From positions 20,345 through 84,344 of the forward strand of contig DJEL01000020.1 of assembly GCA_002432425.1 (NCBI GenBank): a DNA stretch of 64,000 nucleotides, given 5' to 3'. Each line of letters opens with the position of its first letter. Position 1 is the first letter of the stretch. Source of the DNA: Lachnospiraceae bacterium UBA5899. GTDB lineage: Bacteria; Bacillota; Clostridia; Lachnospirales; Lachnospiraceae. Below are positions 51,550 to 60,083 of the stretch, in pieces. The position numbers were made by a program, and so were the translations under genes. The notes below the pieces were generated by a model, which saw only the letters and a program-made list of their open reading frames with translations, had not been told where the DNA came from and did not search any database.

Positions 51550-52905
51550 TTATTCTCCTAAATTCACCAGTCTGATGTTCTTTTTCACCCTTGCTTCCAG
51601 CAGGAGCTTTCCATCAAAACGGTCTATTCCAAACAAATAAATAGAACTGTAGGCAATCTTTGCCTGTTTTGCCGCCGAAAGCAGCTCTTCGTAAAGCTCA
51701 TAAGTGACCATGGGGGTAAAGAAGCAGGCTCCGATTAAGCAGTTCTTACCTTCTGTGCCGCCTACAATGTCCACACAGCCCTGCTTGCCAATCCATTCGC
51801 CGATTTTCGTTAAGGCAAACGGCAGCTTTCCCGCTGCATTTTCCTCTTCCATATACTCCCGGCAGATTTTCTTAAAATGAACATCCACAAATGCCCGGAA
51901 ATCCTTTTCGATATATTTCTCATAAAATGCTTCCCCGCTCATAAGCTCCGCATCGCTTGCGTGGGGATATACAAAACGGTAATAAAAATCCACCAGGTGG
52001 CTTTTTATCCGGTAATAGCCCTTTTTTGTGTTGGCATGTCCTTCCGTATCAAAGGAAAATACCTTTTCCACCAGCTCCAGTTCCATCAGGCTCTTTAAGT
52101 ACACACTGATTTTCGCCCTGGAAAATCCGGTGTGGGAATAGAGTTCCTGCAGGGTATTCCGCCCTTCCGCGAGCCCGGTCAGAATCGTATTGTATACTGC
52201 CGTTTCCCGCAGCTCCTCTGACACCTCGCGCATCGCCTCACTTAGGAAAAATCCGTCCGCATCCAGCATGTTCTGTACGATGTTTTCCTTGACGGAAAGG
52301 GTGGAATCGATGTGCTTCCAGAGCCCCGGCAGTCCGTCCAAAAGCGCATACAGACAGATGCACTGTTTCAGGTCATATGCCGGAAAATACCGCCGCAAAT
52401 CCGTGAAACGTAATTTGCGCAGTTTAAGAAGACCGCGCAGTCCGTGAGCAGCCTCTCCCATCTTTTTTATCATATTGTTTTCCACAAAGCAGACCGATGA
52501 AGAACACAGGACTACCAGAAATTCTTCTTGGGAAAGGTTCTTCAAGAATTGATACAAAGAAGGAAAGAATGTGGAATCGGCTTTTAAGATGTTCTGGAAT
52601 TCATCGATGACAAGAACCCTTTTTCCGCTTCCCGCATGTTGTATAGAATAAAAAATATCTTCGTAAGAAAGGCATCCGCCGCTTACGCCGTAGTAAGCTT
52701 TCAGTTCCTCTCCCCACCGGTAAATCTGTTCCCGCTCCGAGCAGGACCTTGCCATATAATAAACATGGGGCTTATCCTGGACGAACTCCCGGATTAAAGA
52801 TGTTTTGCCAATGCCCTTTTGTCCGTAAACCACCACCATGCCGCTTCCCGGGCGGTTGTAATACTGATTTAATTGTGCAGCTTCCATACCCCTGTTAAGC
52901 AGCAT
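51550..52905 (-). CDS. AAA-type ATPase with DUF234 C-terminal domain
   Basis: A 451-residue archaeal-ATPase-type protein. Walker A is VVVYGQKGIGKTSLIREF (about 24-41) and Walker B VLVIDEFQNIL (about 98-108); a winged-helix region (NTLQELYSHTGFSRAKISVY) and a DUF234-like nuclease-fold domain (about 320-451, GEWIGKQGCVDIVG) follow. Such proteins occur throughout Clostridia with no known client; some act as DNA-associated or defence-related ATPases, but nothing in this neighbourhood shows defence. It lies two bases above topB, so it may be co-transcribed. Confidence 0.8.
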   Translation of the reverse strand: MLLNRGMEAAQLNQYYNRPGSGMVVVYGQKGIGKTSLIREFVQDKPHVYYMARSCSEREQIYRWGEELKAYYGVSGGCLSYEDIFYSIQHAGSGKRVLVIDEFQNILKADSTFFPSLYQFLKNLSQEEFLVVLCSSSVCFVENNMIKKMGEAAHGLRGLLKLRKLRFTDLRRYFPAYDLKQCICLYALLDGLPGLWKHIDSTLSVKENIVQNMLDADGFFLSEAMREVSEELRETAVYNTILTGLAEGRNTLQELYSHTGFSRAKISVYLKSLMELELVEKVFSFDTEGHANTKKGYYRIKSHLVDFYYRFVYPHASDAELMSGEAFYEKYIEKDFRAFVDVHFKKICREYMEEENAAGKLPFALTKIGEWIGKQGCVDIVGGTEGKNCLIGACFFTPMVTYELYEELLSAAKQAKIAYSSIYLFGIDRFDGKLLLEARVKKNIRLVNLGE

Positions 52906-52908
52906 AGA

Positions 52909-54642
52909 TTATTTACCCTCTCGTTTTGCCATTTCCTGTAACAGCTTTTCCAAATCATCCCCGGGCATGGGTTTTCCCAGATAATAGCCCTGAATAATAT
53001 GGCAGCCGATTTCTTTCATGTAATTAAGCTGTTCTTCTTCCTCCACACCCTCTGCGATGGTCTCGTAACCTAACTTGTTTACCATGGTAATCACGGACTC
53101 CATGATAATGCGGGTGGAACGGTCCGTCATGACTCTGTCCACAAAGCTTTTGTCGATTTTCAAAGTATCTATGGGCAGTCCGTTTAAGTAGGACAGGGAA
53201 GAATAACCGGTTCCGAAATCATCCAGGGAAATACGGATACCATACTCTCTGAGCTGCATGAGTTTCCCCTTTACATCGGCGAAATCGTCAATCAGGACGC
53301 TCTCCGTGATTTCAATTTCGATTTCCTTCGGGTCCACTCCGTACGTGTGAATGATTTCCATCAGTTTATTTACAAAATCCTTGCGTTTATACTGTACCGA
53401 GGAAATATTGATGGACATAATCATGGAAACGCCGTACTCGGCTCTCCATTTGGCATACTGCCGTATGCTTTCTTCGACAACCCAGCCGCCAATGGGTATG
53501 ATGGCGCCGTTCTTTTCCGCAATGGGAATAAAAACGGCCGGGCTTATCATTTTATTTTCCTGATTTCTCCAGCGGATAAGCGCTTCCACGCCGCGGAGCT
53601 TTTCTCCGTCCGTGTAATACTGCGGCTGGAAATACAGGCAGAAATTCTTGTTGAATATAGCTTCTTTTAACTGGTTTTCAATGCTTGCCTTCTGTAAAAA
53701 GTCCTGCAGAATGGGCGCATCAAAATACTGAATGGAGGATTTGCCGCCGGATTTTGCCTTGAACATGACAATTTCCGCACAATTAATCAGCTCCAGAACG
53801 GATTGGGAGGCTTCCGGGTACTCTGCCACGCCGATGCTGACCGTCAGATGAATGTCCGTGCCGTCGCTAAGCACAAAGCCCTGTGCCACTCTCTCCTGGA
53901 TTTTATGATAAATATGCTCTACACTTCTGTCCCACACCGGGTCATAAACAGCCATGCAGAAAATATCGCTGTTCATGTGGCAGGTAATGCATTTATCGCT
54001 GGAAAATGTGCCTAAGAACTGTCCGTACTGCTGGATGACCTCATCGCCTACCAGCATGCCGAGTCCGTCGTTAATTTTCCGAAAGTCGTCAATGTCTACA
54101 ATGAGAACACTGACAATCACCTGCTCTTCTTCCGCTTTTCTTACCATGTCCCCCAGAAGCTTTACAAAATAATTGCGGTTGTAAAGAGCCGTCTGGTTGT
54201 CGTAATAGGACAGGTATTCCAGTTCTTCCTGTTGGCTTTTAAAACGGGTAATATCCTTTACACATATCATTTTATCCACCGGATTCTTTTCTTTGTCGTA
54301 AAGGACCCTGCTCTCAAAGGAAAGCCAGGTTCTGCCGTTGTTTAAGCGGCATTCCACGAAGTCGCGTTCTTTTCCGTTGTCTTCCGGGAAAAGGGCATTT
54401 TTAAGGGAAGGTCTTTCTTCTTCCGGCACTTCCTTTAAAAGAAGGGAAAGCTCCTCCCCGGATTTCACCATGTAAGGAAAGGCAGCGTCCCAGTTTCCGA
54501 TGGTAATGACTTCGTCCTTTTTAAAATTGTAATATAAAAAGGCATTATGTGAGGTATCACAAACCATCCGGAACAGTTTGTCCTGTCCCGGATATTCCTC
54601 ATTTTTTTTGTTCAGGAACTCGGTCTGCTTCTCCCTAATCAT
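52909..54642 (-). CDS. c-di-GMP phosphodiesterase (degenerate GGDEF plus EAL)
   Basis: A 577-residue protein with a PAS-like sensor (about 20-130), a GGDEF domain (about 150-310) and an EAL domain (about 325-565). The diguanylate-cyclase signature is degenerate: the GGDEF position reads NSDIF (in HMNSDIFCMAV), so cyclase activity is unlikely. The EAL domain keeps its residues: GVEALIRW, IEITESVLI, SLDDFGTGYSSLSYL, LKIDKSFV and AEGVEEEEQL. The prediction is a phosphodiesterase, with the GGDEF part possibly a GTP-sensing regulator. It is cytoplasmic with no membrane segment. Confidence 0.88.
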   Translation of the reverse strand: MIREKQTEFLNKKNEEYPGQDKLFRMVCDTSHNAFLYYNFKKDEVITIGNWDAAFPYMVKSGEELSLLLKEVPEEERPSLKNALFPEDNGKERDFVECRLNNGRTWLSFESRVLYDKEKNPVDKMICVKDITRFKSQQEELEYLSYYDNQTALYNRNYFVKLLGDMVRKAEEEQVIVSVLIVDIDDFRKINDGLGMLVGDEVIQQYGQFLGTFSSDKCITCHMNSDIFCMAVYDPVWDRSVEHIYHKIQERVAQGFVLSDGTDIHLTVSIGVAEYPEASQSVLELINCAEIVMFKAKSGGKSSIQYFDAPILQDFLQKASIENQLKEAIFNKNFCLYFQPQYYTDGEKLRGVEALIRWRNQENKMISPAVFIPIAEKNGAIIPIGGWVVEESIRQYAKWRAEYGVSMIMSINISSVQYKRKDFVNKLMEIIHTYGVDPKEIEIEITESVLIDDFADVKGKLMQLREYGIRISLDDFGTGYSSLSYLNGLPIDTLKIDKSFVDRVMTDRSTRIIMESVITMVNKLGYETIAEGVEEEEQLNYMKEIGCHIIQGYYLGKPMPGDDLEKLLQEMAKREGK

Positions 54643-54664
54643 AATGCCTCCCCTAAGTTACGTT

Positions 54665-55750
54665 TTATTTTTTGGTGATATAGCCCTGCGCCTTTAACAG
54701 CTCTGCACAGAGAACGGCTCCGCCTGCGGCGCCTCTTACGGTATTGTGGGAAAGTCCTACGAACTTCCAGTCGTATACGGTATCTTCCCGGAGTCTGCCT
54801 ACGCTGATTCCCATACCGTTTTCAAAATCCACATCCAGTGCAACCTGGGGACGATTGTCCTCTTCCAGATACTGGATGAACTGCTTCGGTGCGCTGGGAA
54901 GTGCAAGCTCCTGGGGAAGTCCCTTGAAGTTTACCAGCTTCTCGATTAACTGCTCTTTGGTGGGTTTCTTCTTAAACTTAACAAATACGGCTGCGGTGTG
55001 TCCGTTTAATACCGGTACACGGATGCACTGGCAGGTAATAACGGGGCTTTCTGCCGGTACGATAACGCCGTCCTTGATTTCACCCCAGATTCTTAAGGGT
55101 TCCTTTTCGGACTTCTCTTCTTCGCCGCCGATGTAAGGAATGATGTTTCCTACCATTTCCGGCCAGTCCTTAAAGGTCTTTCCGGCGCCGGAGATTGCCT
55201 GATAAGTGGTAGCCACTACTTCGTAAGGCTCAAATTCTTTCCATGCGGTAAGAACCGGTGCGTAGCTCTGGATGGAACAGTTGGGTTTTACGGCTACGAA
55301 GCCTCTCTCGGTACCCAGTCTCTTCTTCTGGAATTCGATAACCTTCATATGCTCCGGGTTGATTTCGGGAACCACCATGGGAACATCCGGTGTCCATCTG
55401 TGTGCGCTGTTATTGGAAACAACAGGAGTTTCGGTCTTGGCATAAGCCTCTTCAATCGCCTTGATTTCTTCTTTGGTCATGTCTACGGCGCTGAATACGA
55501 AATCCACCTGTGATGCTACTTTTTCTACTTCGTTGACATTCATAACCATGATTTTCTTCACGGCTTCGGGCATGGGAGTGGTCATTTTCCAACGGTCTCC
55601 GACTGCCTCCTCGTATGTCTTTCCTGCTGAACGGGGGCTTGCTGCAATGGTGGTTACTTCAAACCAGGGATGATTTTCCAGGAGGGAAATAAATCTCTGT
55701 CCCACCATACCGGTTCCGCCTAAAATACCTACTTTCAGTTTCTCGCTCAT
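54665..55750 (-). CDS. asd: aspartate-semialdehyde dehydrogenase
   Basis: Asd reduces aspartyl phosphate to aspartate semialdehyde for lysine, methionine and threonine. The 361-residue protein has the cofactor motif GILGGTGMVGQRFI, the active-site cysteine in VKPNCSIQSY, and the catalytic histidine region HTVRGAAGG. The overall length and sequence are of the archaeal/fungal-like ASADH type that is common in Clostridia. The ATG follows GAGGAG. It is 45 bases below argH on the same strand; no lysine riboswitch fits in that gap. Confidence 0.93.
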   Translation of the reverse strand: MSEKLKVGILGGTGMVGQRFISLLENHPWFEVTTIAASPRSAGKTYEEAVGDRWKMTTPMPEAVKKIMVMNVNEVEKVASQVDFVFSAVDMTKEEIKAIEEAYAKTETPVVSNNSAHRWTPDVPMVVPEINPEHMKVIEFQKKRLGTERGFVAVKPNCSIQSYAPVLTAWKEFEPYEVVATTYQAISGAGKTFKDWPEMVGNIIPYIGGEEEKSEKEPLRIWGEIKDGVIVPAESPVITCQCIRVPVLNGHTAAVFVKFKKKPTKEQLIEKLVNFKGLPQELALPSAPKQFIQYLEEDNRPQVALDVDFENGMGISVGRLREDTVYDWKFVGLSHNTVRGAAGGAVLCAELLKAQGYITKK

Positions 55751-55795
55751 AATAGTCTCCTCTTCTTGTTTATTTAAATTTCAATAAAAACGTAT

Positions 55796-57175
55796 TTATG
55801 CCTCTTCGAGGTACTTCCGGTTCAGGGCAATGACATCCTTCATCATGGAAGGTCCCGGTGCGCCGAAGGTCAGTCTCTTCTCCACGCAGGTCTTTAAGCT
55901 GATGGCATCGTACACATCCGGCTCGAATTTGTCGCTGAAGGTGCGCAGCTCGTCAATGCTCAGTTCGTCAATGCTCTTGTTTTTATCGATGCAGTACAGC
56001 ACCAGTCTGCCGATAATGCCGTGGGCATCCCGGAACGGTACGCCGTGGTTTACCAGATAATCGGCTGCATCCGTTGCATTGGTGAAGCCCTTTACCGCAC
56101 TGCGTTCCATGGTGTCTTTCTTAAACTTCATGGTAGCCAGCATGCCGGTAAACAGTTCCAGGCAGTTTTCCACGGTGCGTATGGCATCGAAGGTCAGTTC
56201 CTTATCCTCCTGCATATCTTTATTATATGCTAAGGGAAGACCTTTCATGGTAGTGAGTAAGGACATCAGCGCTCCGTATACACGGCCTGTTTTGCCTCTT
56301 ACCAGTTCCGCAATGTCTGGGTTTTTCTTCTGCGGCATGATGCTGCTTCCGGTGGAATAGGCATCGTCGATTTCCACAAAGCCGTATTCGTTGGAATTCC
56401 AGATAATGATTTCCTCGGAAAAACGGGATAAATGCATCATAATGGTGGAAAGCGCCGCCAGATATTCAATCAGGTAATCCCTGTCGGAAACGGAATCCAT
56501 GCTGTTTAAGGTAGGTCCCTCAAAACCAAGCAGGGATGCGGTGTAATTTCTGTCCAGCGGATAGGTGGTGCCTGCCAGTGCGCCTGCACCCAGCGGGCAG
56601 TAATTCATGCGGGCATAAATATCCTTTAAGCGGAGTCTGTCCCGCTTGAACATTTCAAAATAAGCGCCGTAGTGATGCGCCAGGGTAACCGGCTGCGCCT
56701 TCTGCAAATGGGTAAAACCGGGCATGTAAGTCTCTAAGTTTTCCTCCATGGTATGTAAAATGACATACAGAAGCTCTTTTAAGCGGTTGTCCGTTTCCAC
56801 GACATGGGCTCTTGTATAAAGTCTCATGTCAAGCGCCACCTGGTCGTTGCGGCTGCGTCCGGTGTGCAGCTTCTTTCCGGTATCGCCGATTCGCTCTATC
56901 AGGGTAGCCTCCACGAAGCTGTGGATGTCCTCCTGTGTTTCGTCTATGGCAAGCTTTCCTGCCTCTACGTCCTCTCTGATGCCTGCCAGGCCCTTTACAA
57001 TGGCATCCTTCTCTTCTACAGTGAGAATGCCCTGTTTACCAAGCATAACGGCATGTGCAATGCTTCCTTCCACGTCCTGGGTAAAGAGATTTTTGTCAAA
57101 GGAAATGGATGCATTAAAATCAAATACTTTCTGTTCGGTGGCTTTGGTAAAACGTCCGCCCCATAACTGTGCCAT
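55796..57175 (-). CDS. argH: argininosuccinate lyase
   Basis: ArgH cleaves argininosuccinate to arginine and fumarate, the last step of arginine synthesis. The 459-residue protein has MAQLWGGRF at its start, the fumarase/aspartase signature GSSIMPQKKNPD (about residue 277), HTGRSRNDQVALDMRLY and the helical core TYMPGFTHLQKAQPV. The ATG follows GGAGGA. argG is not in the window. Its promoter carries a palindrome that could be an arginine-responsive operator. Confidence 0.96.
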   Translation of the reverse strand: MAQLWGGRFTKATEQKVFDFNASISFDKNLFTQDVEGSIAHAVMLGKQGILTVEEKDAIVKGLAGIREDVEAGKLAIDETQEDIHSFVEATLIERIGDTGKKLHTGRSRNDQVALDMRLYTRAHVVETDNRLKELLYVILHTMEENLETYMPGFTHLQKAQPVTLAHHYGAYFEMFKRDRLRLKDIYARMNYCPLGAGALAGTTYPLDRNYTASLLGFEGPTLNSMDSVSDRDYLIEYLAALSTIMMHLSRFSEEIIIWNSNEYGFVEIDDAYSTGSSIMPQKKNPDIAELVRGKTGRVYGALMSLLTTMKGLPLAYNKDMQEDKELTFDAIRTVENCLELFTGMLATMKFKKDTMERSAVKGFTNATDAADYLVNHGVPFRDAHGIIGRLVLYCIDKNKSIDELSIDELRTFSDKFEPDVYDAISLKTCVEKRLTFGAPGPSMMKDVIALNRKYLEEA

Positions 57176-57208
57176 AGCTTTGTCCTCCGCAAATAAAATC
57201 TAAATTTG

Positions 57209-57237
57209 ATAGTACCATAATTTTGCATTTTATGCAA
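57209..57237 (-). promoter_or_regulatory. argH promoter with TTGCATTTTATGCAA palindrome
   Basis: On the minus strand TTGCAT (57232-57237) and TACTAT (57209-57214) are 17 bases apart. The 15-base palindrome at 57223-57237 covers the -35 box and is AT-rich in the middle, similar to but one base shorter than the ArgR ARG-box core (TGAAT-W4-ATTCA). Confidence 0.6.
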
Positions 57238-57299
57238 TAACCTTACACCCTTTCCCTTTGCGTACATAAAATAAGAATAAAACAAAAAGGATGATAGCT

Positions 57300-58070
57300 A
57301 TGCCAAAGCCTCTGCTGGAAGCGAAAAATATCTGTTATTCCTACCACAGTCTGCAGGGAGAAACACCGGCGCTTAAGGATGTCAGTTTTTCCATAAATCC
57401 CGGTGAATTTGTCGCCATGGTAGGCCCCAGCGGCTGCGGAAAATCCACGCTTCTGTCCGTTATCTACGGGCTTTTAAAACCGGAAAGCGGGGAAATCATT
57501 TTCCATTCGGACGATGTTTCCGGAAAGGCGCCGAAAATCGGGTATATGCTGCAGCGTGACCACCTTCTGGAATGGCGCAGTGTCTACGAAAATGCCGTGC
57601 TGGGGCTGGAAATCACCGGCAGCCGGACGCCCGAAAACACCTCCGCCGTCCTGCAGATGATGCAGGATTACGGGCTGTACCGCTTTAAGGACAAAAAGCC
57701 CAGCGAGCTGTCCGGCGGCATGAAACAGCGCGCCGCTTTAATCCGCACCCTTGCCTTAAACCCGGAGCTTCTGCTTTTGGATGAACCCTTCAGTGCCTTA
57801 GACTATCAGACAAGACTTATGGTTTCCGCCGATATCTGTGAGATTATCCGCAGCAAAAAGAAAACCGCGCTGCTTATTACCCACGACCTTTCCGAAGCCA
57901 TCAGTTTAGCTGACCGGGTACTGATTTTGGGAAGCCGCCCCACTACGGTGCGCTTCGATATTCCCATTCATCTTACCCTGACCGACCACACCCCGTTAGC
58001 TGCCAGAAATGCTCCTGAATTCAAATATTATTTCAATTTATTATGGGAGGCGATGACAGATGAAACCTAA
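57300..58070 (+). CDS. ABC transporter ATP-binding protein (NitT/TauT type)
   Basis: A 256-residue ATPase with Walker A GPSGCGKSTLLSVI, signature LSGGMKQRAALIRT, Walker B LLLLDEPFSALD and the switch histidine ITHDLSEA. The D-loop ALDYQTR and the LGSRPTTV region are typical of the SsuB/TauB/ThiZ group that imports sulfonates, nitrate or thiamine precursors. The ATG at 57300-57302, nine bases after AAAGG, is preferred to one three codons upstream that abuts the ribosome binding site. It overlaps the permease gene by 11 bases. Confidence 0.9.
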   Translation: MPKPLLEAKNICYSYHSLQGETPALKDVSFSINPGEFVAMVGPSGCGKSTLLSVIYGLLKPESGEIIFHSDDVSGKAPKIGYMLQRDHLLEWRSVYENAVLGLEITGSRTPENTSAVLQMMQDYGLYRFKDKKPSELSGGMKQRAALIRTLALNPELLLLDEPFSALDYQTRLMVSADICEIIRSKKKTALLITHDLSEAISLADRVLILGSRPTTVRFDIPIHLTLTDHTPLAARNAPEFKYYFNLLWEAMTDET

Positions 58071-58881
58071 AGCCGCACGCACACAGCTTTCCGCACAGGA
58101 AGCCTATGTGAAGGAGCACAAAAGATACCACAATAAAATTACCCTGTGCCGCCTTGCGATTTTTCTTTTATTTTTAGCTGTCTGGGAGCTTGCCGCCGAC
58201 CTTAAGTGGATAGACGCCTTTTTCTTTTCCAGCCCCTCCCGGGTGCTTACCTGTCTGGTGGAACTGGTTACGGAAAAAAATCTCTTTCTCCACATCGGCA
58301 TCACACTCTATGAAACCATTATCAGCTTTTTACTTGTATTTTTCTTCGGCATGCTGACTGCCACCCTGCTCTGGTACTCGGAGGGCATCTCAGAAATCCT
58401 CGAGCCGTATCTGGTTGTCTTAAACAGCCTGCCGAAATCCGCCCTCGCCCCTCTTTTTATCGTCTGGCTGGGCATCGGCAGCCTTACCATCGTGGTCGCC
58501 GGCATCTCCGTTGCCGTGTTCGGCTCCATCATCAGCCTGTATACCGGTTTTAAGAGCGTGGATGCGGAAAAAATCACCCTGATTTACACCCTCGGCGGCA
58601 GTAAAAAGGATGCCTTTACCAAAGTGGTGCTGCCCGCCAGCATTCCTACGGTTTTAAGCACCATGAAGGTGAACATCGGTCTTGCCCTTGTCGGCGTCAT
58701 TATCGGCGAATTTCTGGCTGCCAGACGCGGACTCGGCTATTTAATCATCTACGGTTCCCAGGTGTTTCAAATGCACATGGTTATCACCTCTATTATTCTT
58801 CTCTGCCTCATTGCCATGGGGCTGTATCTATCCATCGGCTATGCCGAGCACTTCTGCAAAAAGAAAACCGGAATCAAATAA
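58060..58881 (+). CDS. ABC transporter permease (NitT/TauT type)
   Basis: A 273-residue inner-membrane permease with about six hydrophobic segments. The EAA-like loop and the segment EPYLVVLNSLPKSALAPLFI with LGIGS are the SsuC/TauC-family coupling region. It is translationally coupled to the ATPase gene. A substrate-binding lipoprotein, expected as third gene, is absent from the window, so the substrate (sulfonate, nitrate/cyanate or pyrimidine precursor) is not determined. Its stop codon lies in the loop of a hairpin. Confidence 0.88.
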   Translation: MKPKAARTQLSAQEAYVKEHKRYHNKITLCRLAIFLLFLAVWELAADLKWIDAFFFSSPSRVLTCLVELVTEKNLFLHIGITLYETIISFLLVFFFGMLTATLLWYSEGISEILEPYLVVLNSLPKSALAPLFIVWLGIGSLTIVVAGISVAVFGSIISLYTGFKSVDAEKITLIYTLGGSKKDAFTKVVLPASIPTVLSTMKVNIGLALVGVIIGEFLAARRGLGYLIIYGSQVFQMHMVITSIILLCLIAMGLYLSIGYAEHFCKKKTGIK

Positions 58882-58890
58882 TTCCGGTTT
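58865..58890 (+). terminator. weak terminator hairpin after the ABC permease
   Basis: AAACCGGAAT and ATTCCGGTTT (10 bp, 6-base loop). The permease stop codon (58879-58881) is at the edge of the loop, and the T-run after the stem is poor. Confidence 0.55.
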
Positions 58891-58905
58891 ACATAAAATT
58901 TGTGG

Positions 58906-58934
58906 TTGCTTTTTTTCCGTTTACCCAGTATAAT
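58906..58934 (+). promoter_or_regulatory. tRNA-Thr promoter (TTGCTT-17-TATAAT)
   Basis: TTGCTT (58906-58911) and a perfect TATAAT (58929-58934) with a 17-base spacer lie about 19 bases before the tRNA 5' end. Confidence 0.8.
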
Positions 58935-58952
58935 AATTTTTGTTGTATTTCT

Positions 58953-59025
58953 GCTGAAATAGCTCAGTTGGTAGAGCACTTCACTCGTAATGAAGGGGTC
59001 GTGGGTTCGAGTCCCATTTTCAGCT
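58953..59025 (+). tRNA. tRNA-Thr(CGT)
   Basis: A full cloverleaf: acceptor GCTGAAA/TTTCAGC, D arm with AGTTGGTA loop, anticodon stem CTTCA/TGAAG holding the loop CTCGTAA (anticodon CGT, reads ACG threonine), a 5-base variable region and T arm with TTCGAGT loop. The genomic sequence ends in a T discriminator with no encoded CCA. It has its own promoter and terminator. Confidence 0.95.
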
Positions 59026-59028
59026 TAT

Positions 59029-59057
59029 AAAAAAGATGCCTTTCGGCATCTTTTTTT
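59029..59057 (+). terminator. tRNA-Thr terminator
   Basis: AAAAAAGATGCC and GGCATCTTTTTTT with a TTTC loop directly follow the tRNA, a strong Rho-independent terminator. Confidence 0.9.
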
Positions 59058-59065
59058 GTTGTAAG

Positions 59066-59090
59066 AAAGAATCCTGCTTTGCAGGATTCT
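59066..59090 (-). terminator. mscS-side terminator hairpin
   Basis: AGAATCCTGC and GCAGGATTCT (10 bp, 3-base loop), followed on the minus strand by TTCTT. It lies on the 3' side of the MscS gene, but a folded element (59091-59142) comes between them. Confidence 0.7.
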
Positions 59091-59142
59091 GCGCCTGCGT
59101 CGGGTCGCTTAAGCGACATAATTCCACTCCGCCGCAGTGCGC
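59091..59142. other. folded intergenic element of unknown kind
   Basis: GCGCCTGCG (59091-59099) pairs with CGCAG-T-GCGC (59133-59142) with one bulged T. Inside is the perfect hairpin GTCGC-TTAA-GCGAC (59104-59117) and an unpaired ATAATTCCACTCCGC. The element abuts the terminator hairpin at 59066-59090. The composition is GC-rich compared with other spacers here. It could be a dispersed intergenic repeat or a small structured RNA; I recall similar strings in other Lachnospiraceae spacers but cannot check. Confidence 0.5.
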
Positions 59143-59158
59143 TTCTGCCTGAAGGGCT

Positions 59159-60043
59159 TTATTTCTGATGTACGTCAATCTGCGGGAAGGGAATGGAAAT
59201 ACCGGCTTCATCCAGCGTGTATTTCACCCGTTCCGTCAGTCTCCACTTGGTCTGCCAGTAGTCTTCCTGCTTTACCCAGCAGCGCAGGCAGAGCTTCACG
59301 GCAGAGTCACCCAGTTCATCCACGTAGACAAACATCTCTTCTTTTTTTAGGGTAGCCGGGTCTTCCTTCAAAAGCTCCGTCAGCACCTTCTTGGCTTCCC
59401 TTAAGTCCGTGTCGTAGGCAACGCCCACCGGCACGTCCAGACATCTCTTCGCTTTTTCCGTCACATTGGTCATACTGGTATTTGCCAGCGTACCGTTGGG
59501 AAGAATAATCACCTTATTGTCATAGGTGGTAAGCTTGGTGTAAAAAAGCTGGATTTCCGTTACGGTTCCCTCGTTTCCCTTGTTGTCCTCCACAATGTAG
59601 TCCCCCACCTTGAAGGGCTTTAAGAGCAAAATCAGCACGCCGCCCGCGAAGTTGGACAAACTGCCCTGAATGGCAAGACCGATTGCCACACCGGCGGAAC
59701 CGAGCACTGCCACGATACTGGCGGCATCCACGCCGAAGCTTCCCGCAATGAGGAATACCAGCACCATATATAATGCCACTTTCACAAAGGAGTCCGTAAA
59801 CTGGATGACTCCCACATCCGCTTTTGCCTTTGTCATGGACTTCTTTACGATTTTGCGCACCAGCTTGATAATCTGTGCCCCAATCATAAAAGCAAGGATG
59901 GCAAGTACAATGCGGATGCCTAAAGAAAGCGCCTTTTCCGGCAGGGTTTCAAAGAATTTTTCAAAAACGGATGCCTGTTTCGTAACCTGCTGCCACTCAT
60001 CTTCCAGTGTAGCGGTAAGAAGAACTCCTGTCATCGTATTCAT
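59159..60043 (-). CDS. MscS-family mechanosensitive ion channel
   Basis: A small-conductance channel that opens under membrane tension to release solutes. The 294-residue protein has three hydrophobic segments (IRIVLAILAFMIGAQIIKLV; VKVALYMVLVFLIAG; a glycine/alanine-rich pore helix GSAGVAIGLAIQGSLSNFAGG, given in part), then the beta domain with FKVGDYIVEDNKGNEGTVTEI and the NG.LAN-type motif LPNGTLANTSMTN. The C-terminus ends IPFPQIDVH. It follows glgB by 40 bases. Confidence 0.92.
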   Translation of the reverse strand: MNTMTGVLLTATLEDEWQQVTKQASVFEKFFETLPEKALSLGIRIVLAILAFMIGAQIIKLVRKIVKKSMTKAKADVGVIQFTDSFVKVALYMVLVFLIAGSFGVDAASIVAVLGSAGVAIGLAIQGSLSNFAGGVLILLLKPFKVGDYIVEDNKGNEGTVTEIQLFYTKLTTYDNKVIILPNGTLANTSMTNVTEKAKRCLDVPVGVAYDTDLREAKKVLTELLKEDPATLKKEEMFVYVDELGDSAVKLCLRCWVKQEDYWQTKWRLTERVKYTLDEAGISIPFPQIDVHQK

Positions 60044-60083
60044 ATCCGTTCAAACCTTTCTGTTATCTGTCTTTTTTCCGGTG

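Noticed and set aside
51550..54642. Defence island
   Set aside because: The ATPase is of a type sometimes linked to defence, but no nuclease, methylase, toxin or mobile element flanks it and the neighbours are core genes.
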